Below, one piece after another: positions 8,595 through 19,137 of a stretch of DNA of 64,000 nucleotides (the stretch's first letter is position 1; each line of letters begins with the position of its first letter). The notes beneath the pieces are model-generated. The model made no database searches and was not told the DNA's origin. It was given only the letters and a program-made list of their open reading frames with translations. The DNA comes from Cyanobacteria bacterium SIG29 (lineage in GTDB: Bacteria; Cyanobacteriota; Vampirovibrionia; Gastranaerophilales; Gastranaerophilaceae), in assembly GCA_015152515.1 (NCBI GenBank), contig SUTV01000001.1:248001-312000 (forward strand). The letters run 5' to 3'. The position numbers and the translations under genes were made by a program.

Positions 8595-9386
8595 TTATTT
8601 ACATTCTGATTGCCAAGCCCAAGCATTATGATTATGAATACTTTCTTGAGCTTCAACTTCTACTTCATAGAAAGTGATTTTTTCATCTTCTTCTAATAAG
8701 CAGATTACATCACGCAAAACATCTTCTACAAACTTTGGATTTTCGTATGCTGTTTCGGTTACGTATTTTTCATCGCATCTTTTAAGTATAGAATACACCT
8801 GACTTGATCCGCAACTCTCAATTTTATCAACCAAGTCTTCTATCCATATGATGTCATTTTCATTATAACTAACTTTTACTTTTACCATTGTTCTTTGATT
8901 GTGAGCGGAATATTTTGATATTTCCTTAGAACAAGGACAAAGTGTAGTAATTGGCACTTTCACGCCTAATATAAATTTATAATCGTCTCCTGTTAAATCA
9001 CCCTGAAAAGAGCAATCATAACCCACAGGAAATTCCATAGCACTAATTGGTGCTTTTTTATTAATAAAATATTTGAATTCAAATTTTACATGCGCACATT
9101 CAGACTCAAGCTTATTTTGAACTTCTTTTAATAAGCCTTTAATATCTACGCCCAATAAATTTTTAGTAGAATAATCACTTAAGACTTCAATAAATCTAGA
9201 CATATGAGTACCACGATAGTTATGTGGCAAAGTAACACTTAAACGAGCTTTAGCTGACACAACTTGACTATCGGCATTCTTTCGTTCAATAGTTAATGGC
9301 ACTTCAACACCATTAACACCCACTTTTTGAATGTCAATTCCTCTTTTATCACCTTGATTTTGAATGTCTTTTAATTCACTATTCAT
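8595..9386 (-). CDS. folE2: GTP cyclohydrolase FolE2 (type IB)
   Basis: Converts GTP to 7,8-dihydroneopterin triphosphate, the first step of folate and of 7-deazaguanine (queuosine) synthesis. It is 263 residues with the family hallmark TTLCPCSKEISKYSAHNQR (about residues 149-167), whose Cys and His bind the metal. The metal-flexible FolE2 type often replaces the zinc-dependent FolE. QueE and Tgt, also queuosine enzymes, are elsewhere in the window. Its ATG overlaps the RWYD-repeat gene by 8 bases, so the two are probably translated together. Confidence 0.95.
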   Translation of the reverse strand: MNSELKDIQNQGDKRGIDIQKVGVNGVEVPLTIERKNADSQVVSAKARLSVTLPHNYRGTHMSRFIEVLSDYSTKNLLGVDIKGLLKEVQNKLESECAHVKFEFKYFINKKAPISAMEFPVGYDCSFQGDLTGDDYKFILGVKVPITTLCPCSKEISKYSAHNQRTMVKVKVSYNENDIIWIEDLVDKIESCGSSQVYSILKRCDEKYVTETAYENPKFVEDVLRDVICLLEEDEKITFYEVEVEAQESIHNHNAWAWQSECK

Positions 9387-9720
9387 CTATATTTTTATCC
9401 AATGCATCCAAATTGTTATTTTCCATAGCAAGAAGCAATTTTAAGGCTGCAACTCTTTGTGTTTTTGGAGGAGCTGCTCTTAATAATTCAACTGCTTTCA
9501 ACATAACAGGATCAGCATCATACCAACGATTACCTTTACCAGCAAACTGTTGTGTTATTTCATAAATTCTTTCAATAACATCTTGTGCTACTTGTTCTTG
9601 CAAAGAAATAATAAAATCAGCCGCAGCATTTTTCTTATCATCTGTTTGTAATCTTAACAACTCTAATGCTTCTTTAAGAATTGGGTCATTATCGTACCAA
9701 CGTCTTGAACTTCCAGTCAT
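9379..9720 (-). CDS. Two-repeat RWYD protein of unknown function
   Basis: A 113-residue protein made of two copies of a helical module of about 55-60 residues. Repeat 1 begins RRWYDNDPILKEALELLR (about residue 6) and repeat 2 begins NRWYDADPVMLKAVELLR (about residue 71). Each is followed by a predicted amphipathic helix (KKNAAADFIISLQEQ and KTQRVAALKLLLAME). There is no signal peptide, membrane segment or catalytic motif. Its ATG immediately follows on the tmk side (the tmk stop is adjacent), and it overlaps folE2 by 8 bases, so it is clearly an operon member between nucleotide and pterin enzymes. I do not recognise a named family. Confidence 0.8.
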   Translation of the reverse strand: MTGSSRRWYDNDPILKEALELLRLQTDDKKNAAADFIISLQEQVAQDVIERIYEITQQFAGKGNRWYDADPVMLKAVELLRAAPPKTQRVAALKLLLAMENNNLDALDKNIDE

Positions 9721-10350
9721 TTAAACTCCTTGTTTTTGTTGTATTAAATTCGTAATTATATTTTTAGTTTCTTCAAAAACTTCTTCAATAGAATTATTTG
9801 CATTAACTAACTTTATTCTATCAGAATATTCATTTTTTAGCTCTAAATATCCATTTCTAACTTTTTTATGGAATTCAATACCAATAGATTCCATTCTATC
9901 CTTTTCACTACCAACACGCTCTTGAGCAACTTCGGTAGAAACATCAAACAGTAAAGTTAAGTCAGGATAAATACCATTTACGGCAATTTTATTAAGTTCT
10001 TTTAATAGCTGAACATCTTGTCCTCTACCATAACCTTGATATGCAATTGTAGAATCAGTATGCCTATCACAAAGAACTATTTTGCCTTCTTCAATAGCTG
10101 GTTTAATAAAGGTTTCAACATGTTGAGCTCTATCTGCTAAAAATAAGAAAATTTCACATCTATCAGCAACAACGCCATCATAATGCAACAAAATTTCTCT
10201 AATTTTTTTACCCAATTCCAAAGAACCAGGTTCACGAGTTACAACAACATCAAATCCTTTTTGTTCTAAAAAGGATTTAATATTATTCAATTGCGTTGTT
10301 TTTCCAGAGCCATCGGCTCCTTCAAAAGTTATAAATAAGCCTTTTTTCAT
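9721..10350 (-). CDS. tmk: Thymidylate kinase
   Basis: Phosphorylates dTMP to dTDP. The protein is 209 residues with the P-loop FEGADGSGKTTQ (about residue 9), TREPGS (about 38), the DRHTDSTIAYQGYGRG motif (about 94) and a lid region LFDVSTEVAQERV (about 134). The start is one base beyond serS, and it runs directly into the RWYD-repeat gene, so serS-tmk-RWYD-folE2 looks like one transcript. No anomaly is seen. Confidence 0.97.
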   Translation of the reverse strand: MKKGLFITFEGADGSGKTTQLNNIKSFLEQKGFDVVVTREPGSLELGKKIREILLHYDGVVADRCEIFLFLADRAQHVETFIKPAIEEGKIVLCDRHTDSTIAYQGYGRGQDVQLLKELNKIAVNGIYPDLTLLFDVSTEVAQERVGSEKDRMESIGIEFHKKVRNGYLELKNEYSDRIKLVNANNSIEEVFEETKNIITNLIQQKQGV

Positions 10351-10351
10351 A

Positions 10352-11617
10352 TTATAGAACGTCCCAACCTGTATATTTTCTTAATACTTTCGGAATTGTA
10401 ACTGTTCCATCTTCATTTTGGAAGTTTTCCAAAATAGCTGCGAAAGTTCTACCAACCGCCAAACCAGAACCATTCAATGTATGAACAAATGCTGGTTTTC
10501 CTGTTTCCTTGCTTCTATATCTGATATTTGCTCTTCTTGCTTGGAAATCTCCAAAATTTGAACAGCTAGAAATTTCTTTATAAGCATTATATGAAGGTAA
10601 CCATACTTCTAAATCAAAACATTTTCTTGCGCTAAAACCAATATCACCAGTTGATAAAGCAACTCTTCTATATGGTAATTCTAACAATTCAAGAACTTTT
10701 TCAGCATTTCTTGTTAATTTTTCATGTTCTTCAGGGCTTGTTTCTGGTGTACAAAGTTTAACTAATTCAACCTTATTAAATTGGTGTTGTCTAATTAAAC
10801 CTCTTGTATCTTTACCAGCGCTACCAGCTTCTCTTCTAAAACATGGTGTATAAGCTGTCATATATTTTGGTAAGTCTTCTTCTGAAAGAATTTCATTTGA
10901 ATAAATATTAGTTACAGGCACTTCTGCTGTTGGAATCAAATACAAATCTTCTTCTTCGCACTTATACATATCTTGAGCGAATTTAGGAAGTTGACCTGTA
11001 CCAGTCATAGCCGCAGCATTTACCATAACAGGTGGCATAATTTCTTCATAACCGTGTTCTGTTGTATGAATATCTAAAAAGAAATTGATAATTGCACGTT
11101 CTAATTGAGCACCTTTTCCTCTATATAAAGAAAATCTTGATTGAGATAATTTAACACCACGTTCAAAATCAACAATGTCTTTTTCAACACAAATATCCCA
11201 GTGTGCTTTTTGTTCAAAATTAACTTTTTTAGGTTCGCCCCATTTTTTTACTTCAACATTATCATCTTCTGAATGTCCAACAGGAGTTGTTTCATCAGGA
11301 ATATTAGGTGTAGATAATAATAAATTCTTTTGTTCAACATCTAGTAATTGTTCTTGTTCTTCAAGAGTTTTAATTTCATCACCCATCTCTTTTACTTGAG
11401 CTTGAATTTCATCTGTATTTTGACCTTGTTTTTTAAGCATGCCAATTTCTTGTGAAATTGATTTTCTTTTTGCTCTCAATTCATCAGCCTGAACTTGAAC
11501 TTTGCGCCTTTTAGCATCAATCTCCAAAATACCATCTATAGAAAGTTCTGGGTTTCTTCTTTTTAATAATTCATTAACTTTTTCAGGGTTTTCCCTAATC
11601 ATTCTTATATCAAGCAT
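10352..11617 (-). CDS. serS: Seryl-tRNA synthetase
   Basis: Charges tRNA-Ser with serine. The N-terminal antiparallel coiled-coil arm spans about residues 30-100. The class II core has motif 2 with FRREAGSAGKDTRGLIRQHQF (cited here in part, about residue 260), an SSCSNFGDFQARR loop (about 345) and motif 3 with LNGSGLAVGRTFAAILE. The frame is open to a GTG at 11626, but ATG 11617 (MLDIRMIRENPE, the conserved family start) has AGGTG at 6 bases and is chosen, giving 421 residues. It heads the minus-strand operon that continues into tmk. Confidence 0.97.
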   Translation of the reverse strand: MLDIRMIRENPEKVNELLKRRNPELSIDGILEIDAKRRKVQVQADELRAKRKSISQEIGMLKKQGQNTDEIQAQVKEMGDEIKTLEEQEQLLDVEQKNLLLSTPNIPDETTPVGHSEDDNVEVKKWGEPKKVNFEQKAHWDICVEKDIVDFERGVKLSQSRFSLYRGKGAQLERAIINFFLDIHTTEHGYEEIMPPVMVNAAAMTGTGQLPKFAQDMYKCEEEDLYLIPTAEVPVTNIYSNEILSEEDLPKYMTAYTPCFRREAGSAGKDTRGLIRQHQFNKVELVKLCTPETSPEEHEKLTRNAEKVLELLELPYRRVALSTGDIGFSARKCFDLEVWLPSYNAYKEISSCSNFGDFQARRANIRYRSKETGKPAFVHTLNGSGLAVGRTFAAILENFQNEDGTVTIPKVLRKYTGWDVL

Positions 11618-11713
11618 TACTCTCACCTCATATCCTTATAAAAATATTTTATTAAAAAAACACTTAAAATAAAAGCAATTTTTTTGTTATAATTGATTAC
11701 GAGGTGAAAAAGA

Positions 11714-12658
11714 GTGGAAAAAACATATACAAAAAAAATATTATTTATCGGAATGCCAGATATGGCAATCATTTGCCTACACAAACTTGTTGCAAAAGGA
11801 ATTAATATTGTAGGTGTTGTTCCTCCTGGAGCTGATGAACCAACAAATAAATTAATGGTAGATACTGCTCAAAATTTAGGTCTTGAAATAATTCAATACA
11901 ATATAAGCTTAAATGAAAAAGGTTTTCTACAAAGAATTAAAAATCTAGATGCTGATTTAGGTGTTGTTGCTTCGTTCAACAAAAAACTTCCAAAAGAATT
12001 ACTTCAACTTACAAAAGATGGGTTTATAAACTTACACCCATCTAAATTACCTGATTATAGAGGCGCAAACCCTTATTCTCATGTAATTATTAATGGTGAA
12101 GAAGAATCAGCTATAACACTTCATTATATGGATGAAAACTTTGATACTGGAGACATAATTTCTCAATATCGCTTTGATGTAGACTTAAATGAAACAATGG
12201 GCACCTTGTTTTATAGAACAAATGATATGTGCGCTTCTATGCTTTATGAAGCACTTGATTACTATGAAACCCACACTTTTCCACGAAAGCCACAAGCAAC
12301 CGAAGGTGATTTTAAATTAGCCCCAGCTTTAAGTTTCCAAAAAGGAAATATTTTCATAGATTGGTCAAAATCAGCAGAAGAAATTGAACGTTTTATAAGA
12401 GCATTAAACCCATTCATAGGAGCAATGACATCATATAAAGGCAATTTCTTAAGAATAAATTCTGCTTACGTTATAGAGAAAAAACATAATTTAGCACCAG
12501 GAACAATTTATGATACTAAAAATTCACTTCAAATAGCTTGCGGTGAAGATATTTTAGAAATAGATTCTGTTCAATATGGCGCTTTCTTCATATCTTCAGG
12601 AAGAGAATTTGTAAATAGAATAAATCCAAAAAAGGGAGAAATTTTACAAAGTGAATAA
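11714..12658 (+). CDS. Formyltransferase family protein (Fmt/ArnA-like), not the tRNA enzyme
   Basis: The 314-residue protein has the 10-formyl-THF formyltransferase fold. The catalytic set is intact: Asn, His and Ser in FINLHPSKLPDYRGANP (about residue 105) and Asp in DENFDTGDII (about 140). The C-terminal barrel is shorter and different from Fmt. A clear fmt gene lies at 32807-33745, so this copy probably formylates another amine, for example an amino-sugar nucleotide, as ArnA and WbkC-type enzymes do. It starts with GTG after GAGGTG at a 7-base spacing. Its end overlaps the following TIM-barrel gene by 8 bases. Substrate unknown. Confidence 0.75.
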   Translation: MEKTYTKKILFIGMPDMAIICLHKLVAKGINIVGVVPPGADEPTNKLMVDTAQNLGLEIIQYNISLNEKGFLQRIKNLDADLGVVASFNKKLPKELLQLTKDGFINLHPSKLPDYRGANPYSHVIINGEEESAITLHYMDENFDTGDIISQYRFDVDLNETMGTLFYRTNDMCASMLYEALDYYETHTFPRKPQATEGDFKLAPALSFQKGNIFIDWSKSAEEIERFIRALNPFIGAMTSYKGNFLRINSAYVIEKKHNLAPGTIYDTKNSLQIACGEDILEIDSVQYGAFFISSGREFVNRINPKKGEILQSE

Positions 12659-13481
12659 ATTACATTTTCTAACTGCAGGTTTACCTTTAGCCAGTGAAAA
12701 CAAAGGCTATAAAAAAGGCTTAAATATATTAAAAGAAATGGATTTAGATGGTCTTGAAGTTGAATTTGTTCACGGCGTTAGAATGAATGAAGCAAACCAA
12801 ACTCTAGTTAATGCTTTTGCAAATGAAAAAGATAAACTAGTAACCTGTCATGGTCCATATTACATAAATTTAAATTCTCAAGAACCAGAAAAAATAGATG
12901 CCAGTGTTGAACGCATTTTAGAAACAGCTAGAATGGGTAAAATAATTGGCGCATATAGTATAACTTTTCACGCTGCTTTTTATATGAAACAATCACCTGA
13001 AGAGGTTTATAAAACAGTTTATAATTCAATGGAAAAAATTTGTTCTACACTTGAAGCAGAAGGAAACAACATTTGGGTAAGACCTGAAACAACAGGAAAA
13101 GGTACTCAATGGGGAACATTAGAAGAAATCGTTGCGCTATCAAAAGAATTTAAGAATGTATTACCTTGCATAGATTTTGCACACATTCACGCAAGAAATA
13201 ATGGAATATTTAACACCTATGATGAATTTTCTAAAATGCTAGAATTTGTTGGAAATGAGCTTGGAACAGAAGCGCTTGAAAACTTCCATGCACATTTAGC
13301 AGGCATTGAGTATAGCGTAAAAGGTGAAAAAAATCATTTAATTCTTGAAGAAAGTGATATGAACTATAAAGACCTTTTAAAAGCATTTAAAGAATTCAAT
13401 GTAAAAGGTGCTTTAGTTTGTGAAAGCCCAAATATAGAAATAGATACAAAAATATTAAAAGATTATTATTTAAGTTTATAA
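12651..13481 (+). CDS. Endonuclease IV / sugar-phosphate isomerase-type TIM barrel
   Basis: The 276 residues resemble deoxyribonuclease IV (AP endonuclease, zinc-dependent). By eye most metal ligands of that family can be placed: His in TCHGPYYINL (about 66), His in TFHAAFY (about 106), Glu in VRPETTG (about 142), Asp and His in CIDFAHIHARN (about 176), FHAHLAG (about 215), KNH (about 229) and the final Glu in VCESPN (about 262). The Asp of the usual D-x-H motif appears replaced. It could act in abasic-site repair or be a related metal enzyme. It starts with GTG inside the formyltransferase gene. Confidence 0.7.
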   Translation: MNKLHFLTAGLPLASENKGYKKGLNILKEMDLDGLEVEFVHGVRMNEANQTLVNAFANEKDKLVTCHGPYYINLNSQEPEKIDASVERILETARMGKIIGAYSITFHAAFYMKQSPEEVYKTVYNSMEKICSTLEAEGNNIWVRPETTGKGTQWGTLEEIVALSKEFKNVLPCIDFAHIHARNNGIFNTYDEFSKMLEFVGNELGTEALENFHAHLAGIEYSVKGEKNHLILEESDMNYKDLLKAFKEFNVKGALVCESPNIEIDTKILKDYYLSL

Positions 13482-13483
13482 AA

Positions 13484-13509
13484 AAAAAGACCGCCGAAGC
13501 GGTCTTTTT
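13484..13509. terminator. Bidirectional intrinsic terminator
   Basis: The hairpin is GACCGC-CGAA-GCGGTC, with flanking A-run and T-run. It separates the convergent endonuclease IV-like gene and the parvulin gene. Confidence 0.88.
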
Positions 13510-13517
13510 AATATTTT

Positions 13518-13892
13518 TTATTTTTTAGAAATCACATAAATTAAATGATAACCAAATTGAGTTTTAACTGGTTCTGATACTTGACCATTTGGAAGATTAA
13601 AAGCAGCTTCTTCAAATGGTTTTACCATATCACCACGACCAAACCAACCTAATATACCACCTGATTTACCAGATGGACAAGTTGAATATTTTTGAGCAGC
13701 ACTCATAAAATTTTGGAATACTTTTTGTTTAGTTTCACCAGCAACAATTTCATTTCTAATTTTTATAGCTTGCGCTTCTGTTGGTACTAAAATGTGTAAT
13801 GCTTGCACTTGATCAGCAGCTTGAACAGAATTAGTAAAACCACCAAATAAAATTGCAAATGTCATAATCAATAACGAAAATAATTTTTTCAT
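13518..13892 (-). CDS. Secreted parvulin-type peptidyl-prolyl isomerase
   Basis: The protein has 124 residues. An N-terminal signal peptide (MKKLFSLLIMTFAILFGGF... cleaved near VQAA-DQ) precedes a single rotamase domain with ALHILVPTEAQA (about residue 30), KYSTCPSGKSGGILGWFGRG (about 70) and the C-terminal VKTQFGYHLIYVISKK. It would catalyse proline isomerisation during folding of exported proteins. Unlike SurA or PrsA it has no chaperone arms, so it is a minimal single-domain version. It lies 12 bases downstream of ilvH, possibly by read-through only. Confidence 0.9.
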   Translation of the reverse strand: MKKLFSLLIMTFAILFGGFTNSVQAADQVQALHILVPTEAQAIKIRNEIVAGETKQKVFQNFMSAAQKYSTCPSGKSGGILGWFGRGDMVKPFEEAAFNLPNGQVSEPVKTQFGYHLIYVISKK

Positions 13893-13904
13893 AAATTCTC
13901 CTAA

Positions 13905-14405
13905 TTATTTTAAATTAATAAACTGATTTTCTCTTGTAATAGCAACAACACCAGAACGAACTAACTCTTTAACTCCTAACGGTTTTAAAAGAGCAAGAAT
14001 AGTTTTAACTTGTCTTGAATCTCCACAAAATTCAATTGTATATGTATCTGTAGAAACGTCGATAATTTTGGCGTCAAAAATTTCTGCTATTCTTAAAATT
14101 TCACTTCTAGCATTATCTTTTGCTGTAACTTTACAGAATAACAATTCTTTTTCAATACATTTTTCTGCTGATTGAGGAAGTTCAACAACCTTAATTGTAT
14201 TAACTAATCTATTTAATTGTTTACAAATTTGTTCAATTACAAATTCATCACCAACAGTCACTACAGTAATTCTTGAAAAGAAAGGATCTATTGTTGTTGC
14301 AACAGATAAACTTTCGATATTATAACCTCTTGTAGAGAATAAATCACATACACAAGAAAGAATACCTGGTTCATTTTTTACTAAAATAGATATTGTATGT
14401 TTCAT
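13905..14405 (-). CDS. ilvH: Acetolactate synthase small (regulatory) subunit
   Basis: Activates the catalytic subunit and confers valine feedback inhibition. The protein is 166 residues with an N-terminal ACT domain (KHTISILVKNEPGILSCV ... TRGYNIESLSV) and the C-terminal half containing KVTAKDNARSEILRIAEIF (about residue 83) and ELVRSGVVAITRE at the end. It lies 2 bases after ilvB on the same strand, the classical pair. Confidence 0.97.
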   Translation of the reverse strand: MKHTISILVKNEPGILSCVCDLFSTRGYNIESLSVATTIDPFFSRITVVTVGDEFVIEQICKQLNRLVNTIKVVELPQSAEKCIEKELLFCKVTAKDNARSEILRIAEIFDAKIIDVSTDTYTIEFCGDSRQVKTILALLKPLGVKELVRSGVVAITRENQFINLK

Positions 14406-14407
14406 AA

Positions 14408-16156
14408 TTATTCTCCCACTTCTGTTTCATTTGATAATAAAACTTCATTTAATGGTCTTCCTGCTAATACCCAAGGATAAACCATTTCAAATGGTTCTAC
14501 TACAAAGTCCATAATAACTGGACCATCATAAGCAATAGCCCTATCAATAGCAGAATCAATATCTTCTTCTTTTTCTATTCTAATACCTAATATACCGTAC
14601 GCTTCCGCAAGTTTCACATAATCAGGTGAAGTTATTGGTGTTTGAGAATAATGTTTATCAAACAATTTTTCTTGCCATTGTCTTACCATACCAAGATAAC
14701 CATTATTAATAACAGCTATTTTTACCGGTATTTTATAATCAACACAAGTCATAAGTTCTTGAATATTCATTTGAATAGAACCATCACCAGCAATGTTGAA
14801 AACTAATTTTTCAGGAGCCGCAATTTGAGCACCCATAGCAGCGGGGAAGCCAAAGCCCATAGTTCCCAATCCACCAGATGTTATTAATTGGCGTGGTTTA
14901 GAAAACTTATACAATTGAGCAGTCCACATCTGATGTTGACCTACTTCTGTCGCTATAATCGCATCTTTATCTTTTGTTTTTCTGCATATAGCTTCAATAA
15001 CATCTTGAGGGCTCATTTTTCCGTCTTTAATTGCCTTTAAGCCCACATTAACTTTCCAAGAATTTACTTGATTAACCCAAGCATTTCTTTCTTCAAGATT
15101 ATAACTATATTTTTCAGTATTAAACTCATTCAACATAAGATTAATAACATTTTTAGCGTCACCTACAATAGGAATATCAACGTGAACATTTTTACTAATT
15201 GAACAAGGGTCAACATCAACATGAATTACCTTCGCATCTTTACAGAAACGCTTTAAACAACCTGTAATACGGTCATTAAATCTTGTTCCAACAGCAAATA
15301 ATACATCACAATTACTTACAGCTTGGTTTGCCCAATAAGTACCGTGCATACCCAACATTCCTAATGATAATTCATCACCACGAGGATAAGTACCAATACC
15401 CATTAAAGTTGTTGCAACTGGAATTCTTAATTTTTGAGCCAGTTCTCTAATTTCTTGCCAAGCATCAGAATGAATAACACCACCACCTGAAATAATTACA
15501 GGATTTTTTGCTTCACATAATAATTTTAAAGCTCTACGACATTGAATTGGATGTCCTTCATAATTTGGATTATAACCTGCCAAATCAACTTTATCAGGAT
15601 ATTTAAATTCTCTAACAGAAGTTAAAACATCTTTTGGCAAAGAAACAACTACCGGTCCAGGTTTTCCTGTTCTAGCGATATGGAATGATTCTTTAATTAC
15701 TCTTGGTAAATCAGAAACATTTTTAACCAAATAATTATGTTTACAACAAGTACGAGTAACACCAACAATATCAGCTTCTTGAAAAGCATCATTACCGATT
15801 AACTTAGAATCTACTTGTCCAGTGAATACAACAAGTGGATAACTATCATAATAAGCATTTGCAATACCAGTAACTGCATTACAAGCCCCTGGTCCTGATG
15901 TTACAATTGCAACTCCAGGTTTACCAGTAATTCTTGCATAGCCTTCTGCCGCATGTATAGCTGCTTGTTCATGTCTAACTAAATAATGTTTAATATAATC
16001 ACATTTATATAATTCGTCATAAATATGGAGTATAGAGCCTCCAGGATAACCAAAAATTTTATCGACGCCTTCTTTTCTAAGGCATTCCAAAAATATTCTT
16101 GCTCCTGACATTTTTTCTGTTTTAGTTGTTTGCTCGGCAGTCATTTGTTTCTCCAT
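14408..16156 (-). CDS. ilvB: Acetolactate synthase large (catalytic) subunit
   Basis: ThDP- and FAD-dependent enzyme for the first common step of valine, leucine and isoleucine synthesis. It has 582 residues. Visible are IFGYPGGSILHIYDEL (about residue 33), the HEQAAIHAAEGYAR glutamate site (about 63), the FAD-domain stretch and the ThDP motif GDGSIQMNIQEL ending in NNGYLG (about 449-480). It has its own promoter (16186-16214) divergent from ilvC. The two operons together with ilvD supply all four enzymes from pyruvate to the branched-chain keto acids. Confidence 0.97.
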   Translation of the reverse strand: MEKQMTAEQTTKTEKMSGARIFLECLRKEGVDKIFGYPGGSILHIYDELYKCDYIKHYLVRHEQAAIHAAEGYARITGKPGVAIVTSGPGACNAVTGIANAYYDSYPLVVFTGQVDSKLIGNDAFQEADIVGVTRTCCKHNYLVKNVSDLPRVIKESFHIARTGKPGPVVVSLPKDVLTSVREFKYPDKVDLAGYNPNYEGHPIQCRRALKLLCEAKNPVIISGGGVIHSDAWQEIRELAQKLRIPVATTLMGIGTYPRGDELSLGMLGMHGTYWANQAVSNCDVLFAVGTRFNDRITGCLKRFCKDAKVIHVDVDPCSISKNVHVDIPIVGDAKNVINLMLNEFNTEKYSYNLEERNAWVNQVNSWKVNVGLKAIKDGKMSPQDVIEAICRKTKDKDAIIATEVGQHQMWTAQLYKFSKPRQLITSGGLGTMGFGFPAAMGAQIAAPEKLVFNIAGDGSIQMNIQELMTCVDYKIPVKIAVINNGYLGMVRQWQEKLFDKHYSQTPITSPDYVKLAEAYGILGIRIEKEEDIDSAIDRAIAYDGPVIMDFVVEPFEMVYPWVLAGRPLNEVLLSNETEVGE

Positions 16157-16185
16157 TCAATTTATTAATAGGGAATATTACTAAA

Positions 16186-17310
<1,125 letters not shown>

Positions 17311-17323
17311 TTCTAAAACAAAT

Positions 17324-17354
17324 AAAAAAAGAGAGCCAATCGGCTCTCTTTTTT
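17324..17354. terminator. Bidirectional intrinsic terminator between ilvC and ilvD
   Basis: The stem is GAGAGCC/GGCTCTC with loop AATC, preceded by seven A and followed by six T. Both convergent genes end within 30 bases of it. Confidence 0.88.
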
Positions 17355-17359
17355 ATTGA

Positions 17360-19024
17360 TTAAATACTTGTAATTGCACCCTTATCAGAAGATGAAACAA
17401 CTGTTGCATAACGTTTTAAATAACCTTTTTTCACTTTTGTTGGAAGTGGAGTAAAGTTTTTCATTCTTTCATCTAAAATTGATTGTTCAACGTGCAACTC
17501 TAATTTTCTATTTGGAATATCAATATGAATTTCATCACCATCTTCAATAACGCCAATAACACCACCAGCTGGTGCTTCTGGACAAATATGACCGATACAA
17601 AGTCCTCTTGTACCACCAGAAAATCTACCATCAGTAATTAATGCAACGTGTTTACCTAAACCTTTACCAACAATAGCAGAAGTAGGAGATAACATTTCTC
17701 TCATACCAGGACCACCCTTTGGACCTTCGTATCTGATAACAACAACATCACCTGCTACAATTTTATCGTCCATAATTGCTTTCATTGCATCTTCTTCACT
17801 ATTAAAAGTTTTTGCTTTTCCAGTAAATACTAACGCTTCTTTTTCAACACCGGAAATTTTTACAACAGCACCATCTGGAGCCAAATTACCATGTAATACT
17901 GCAAGACCTGGATTTGAAGTTAATGGATCAGAAATTGGCCTAATAACTTCGTTATCACACCAAATATCACTTTGAGCAATTTCTGATAATTTAATACCAG
18001 ATACGCCAACTGTATCTTTCATTTCTACAACATTACCATAAATTGTTTTTAATACTGCAGGAATACCACCTGCATTATCTAAATCAGCCATTGTTTTTAA
18101 AGCTGATGGGTCTAATTTAATAATTTGTGGTACTTTAAAGCTTAACTCTTCAAAATCTTTTAATGAAACATCAACACCTGCTTCATTTGCAATAGCCAAC
18201 AAGTGAAGGATTGAATTTGTAGAACCACCTAAAGCCAAGTCAGCAATAATTGCATTTCTAATTGAATCACGAGTAATTATTGAAGATGGACGAATATCTT
18301 TTTCTACAAGTTCATTAATTCTTACACCCGAATCAAATGCGATACGTTTTGTTTTAGCACTAACTGCAGATGAAGTTGCACAATATGGCATACTCATACC
18401 CATAACTTCGGTTAAACAAGCCATTGTATTAGCTGTATATAAACCTTGACAAGCACCTGCTGTTGGGCAAGAAGTAATTTCCATTTCCTTTAGTAATTTT
18501 TCATCAATTTCGCCTTTTGTATATTTACCAATTGCTTCAAAAGTACCTCTTATCATTGTTAATGGAGTATTATGACACATACCATCAGACATTGGTCCAA
18601 CAGTAACAACAATACAAGGAATATCTAATCTAGCCGCTGCCATAATCATACCCGGAGTAATTTTATCGCAATTTGTTAAAAGCACTAAACCATCTAACTT
18701 ATGCGCTTGAGCAACAGATTCAACACAATCTGCAATCAAATCTCTTGATGGAAGTGAATAATTCATACCACTATGACCCATTGCAATACCATCACAAATA
18801 GCAGGAACACCAAAAACAAAAGCTTGACCACCACCAGTATGGATACCTTTTTCAATTTGGCGTTCGATTTCTCTCATTCCACAATGTCCTGGAACTAAAT
18901 CTGTAAAGCTACTTGCAATACCAATAAATCTTTTATTAATTTGTTGTTCACTAACACCTGTACCATATAATAAAGAACGGTGTGGAGTGCGTTGCAAACC
19001 TTTTGTTATTTCATCACTTCTCAT
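17360..19024 (-). CDS. ilvD: Dihydroxy-acid dehydratase
   Basis: Iron-sulfur dehydratase, third step of the branched-chain pathway. The 554-residue length is typical. Cluster cysteines are in [11 protein letters not shown] (about residue 117) and [17 protein letters not shown] (about 188). Also visible are the metal-binding [13 protein letters not shown] (about 75) and the catalytic-serine block [16 protein letters not shown] (about 463). The ATG follows GGGAG by about 8 bases. It is a single-gene unit between a terminator and the flavodiiron operon. Confidence 0.97.
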   Translation of the reverse strand: MRSDEITKGLQRTPHRSLLYGTGVSEQQINKRFIGIASSFTDLVPGHCGMREIERQIEKGIHTGGGQAFVFGVPAICDGIAMGHSGMNYSLPSRDLIADCVESVAQAHKLDGLVLLTNCDKITPGMIMAAARLDIPCIVVTVGPMSDGMCHNTPLTMIRGTFEAIGKYTKGEIDEKLLKEMEITSCPTAGACQGLYTANTMACLTEVMGMSMPYCATSSAVSAKTKRIAFDSGVRINELVEKDIRPSSIITRDSIRNAIIADLALGGSTNSILHLLAIANEAGVDVSLKDFEELSFKVPQIIKLDPSALKTMADLDNAGGIPAVLKTIYGNVVEMKDTVGVSGIKLSEIAQSDIWCDNEVIRPISDPLTSNPGLAVLHGNLAPDGAVVKISGVEKEALVFTGKAKTFNSEEDAMKAIMDDKIVAGDVVVIRYEGPKGGPGMREMLSPTSAIVGKGLGKHVALITDGRFSGGTRGLCIGHICPEAPAGGVIGVIEDGDEIHIDIPNRKLELHVEQSILDERMKNFTPLPTKVKKGYLKRYATVVSSSDKGAITSI

Positions 19025-19085
19025 AAATTTTCTCCCTAGTGTGTATATTCTTATATCTTACCAAATAGAATTAATTTTGTTAAAT

Positions 19086-19125
19086 AAAAAAATAAAAGGT
19101 AGGCTATAACCCACCTTTTATTTCT
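19086..19125 (-). terminator. Intrinsic terminator after the flavodiiron protein gene
   Basis: Read on the minus strand, a stem of about 10 pairs (AATAAAAGGT with its complement, one small bulge) is followed by TTTTATTTTTTTATTT. It ends the perR-rubredoxin-flavodiiron transcript. Confidence 0.75.
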
Positions 19126-19137
19126 AAAACATAAAAA

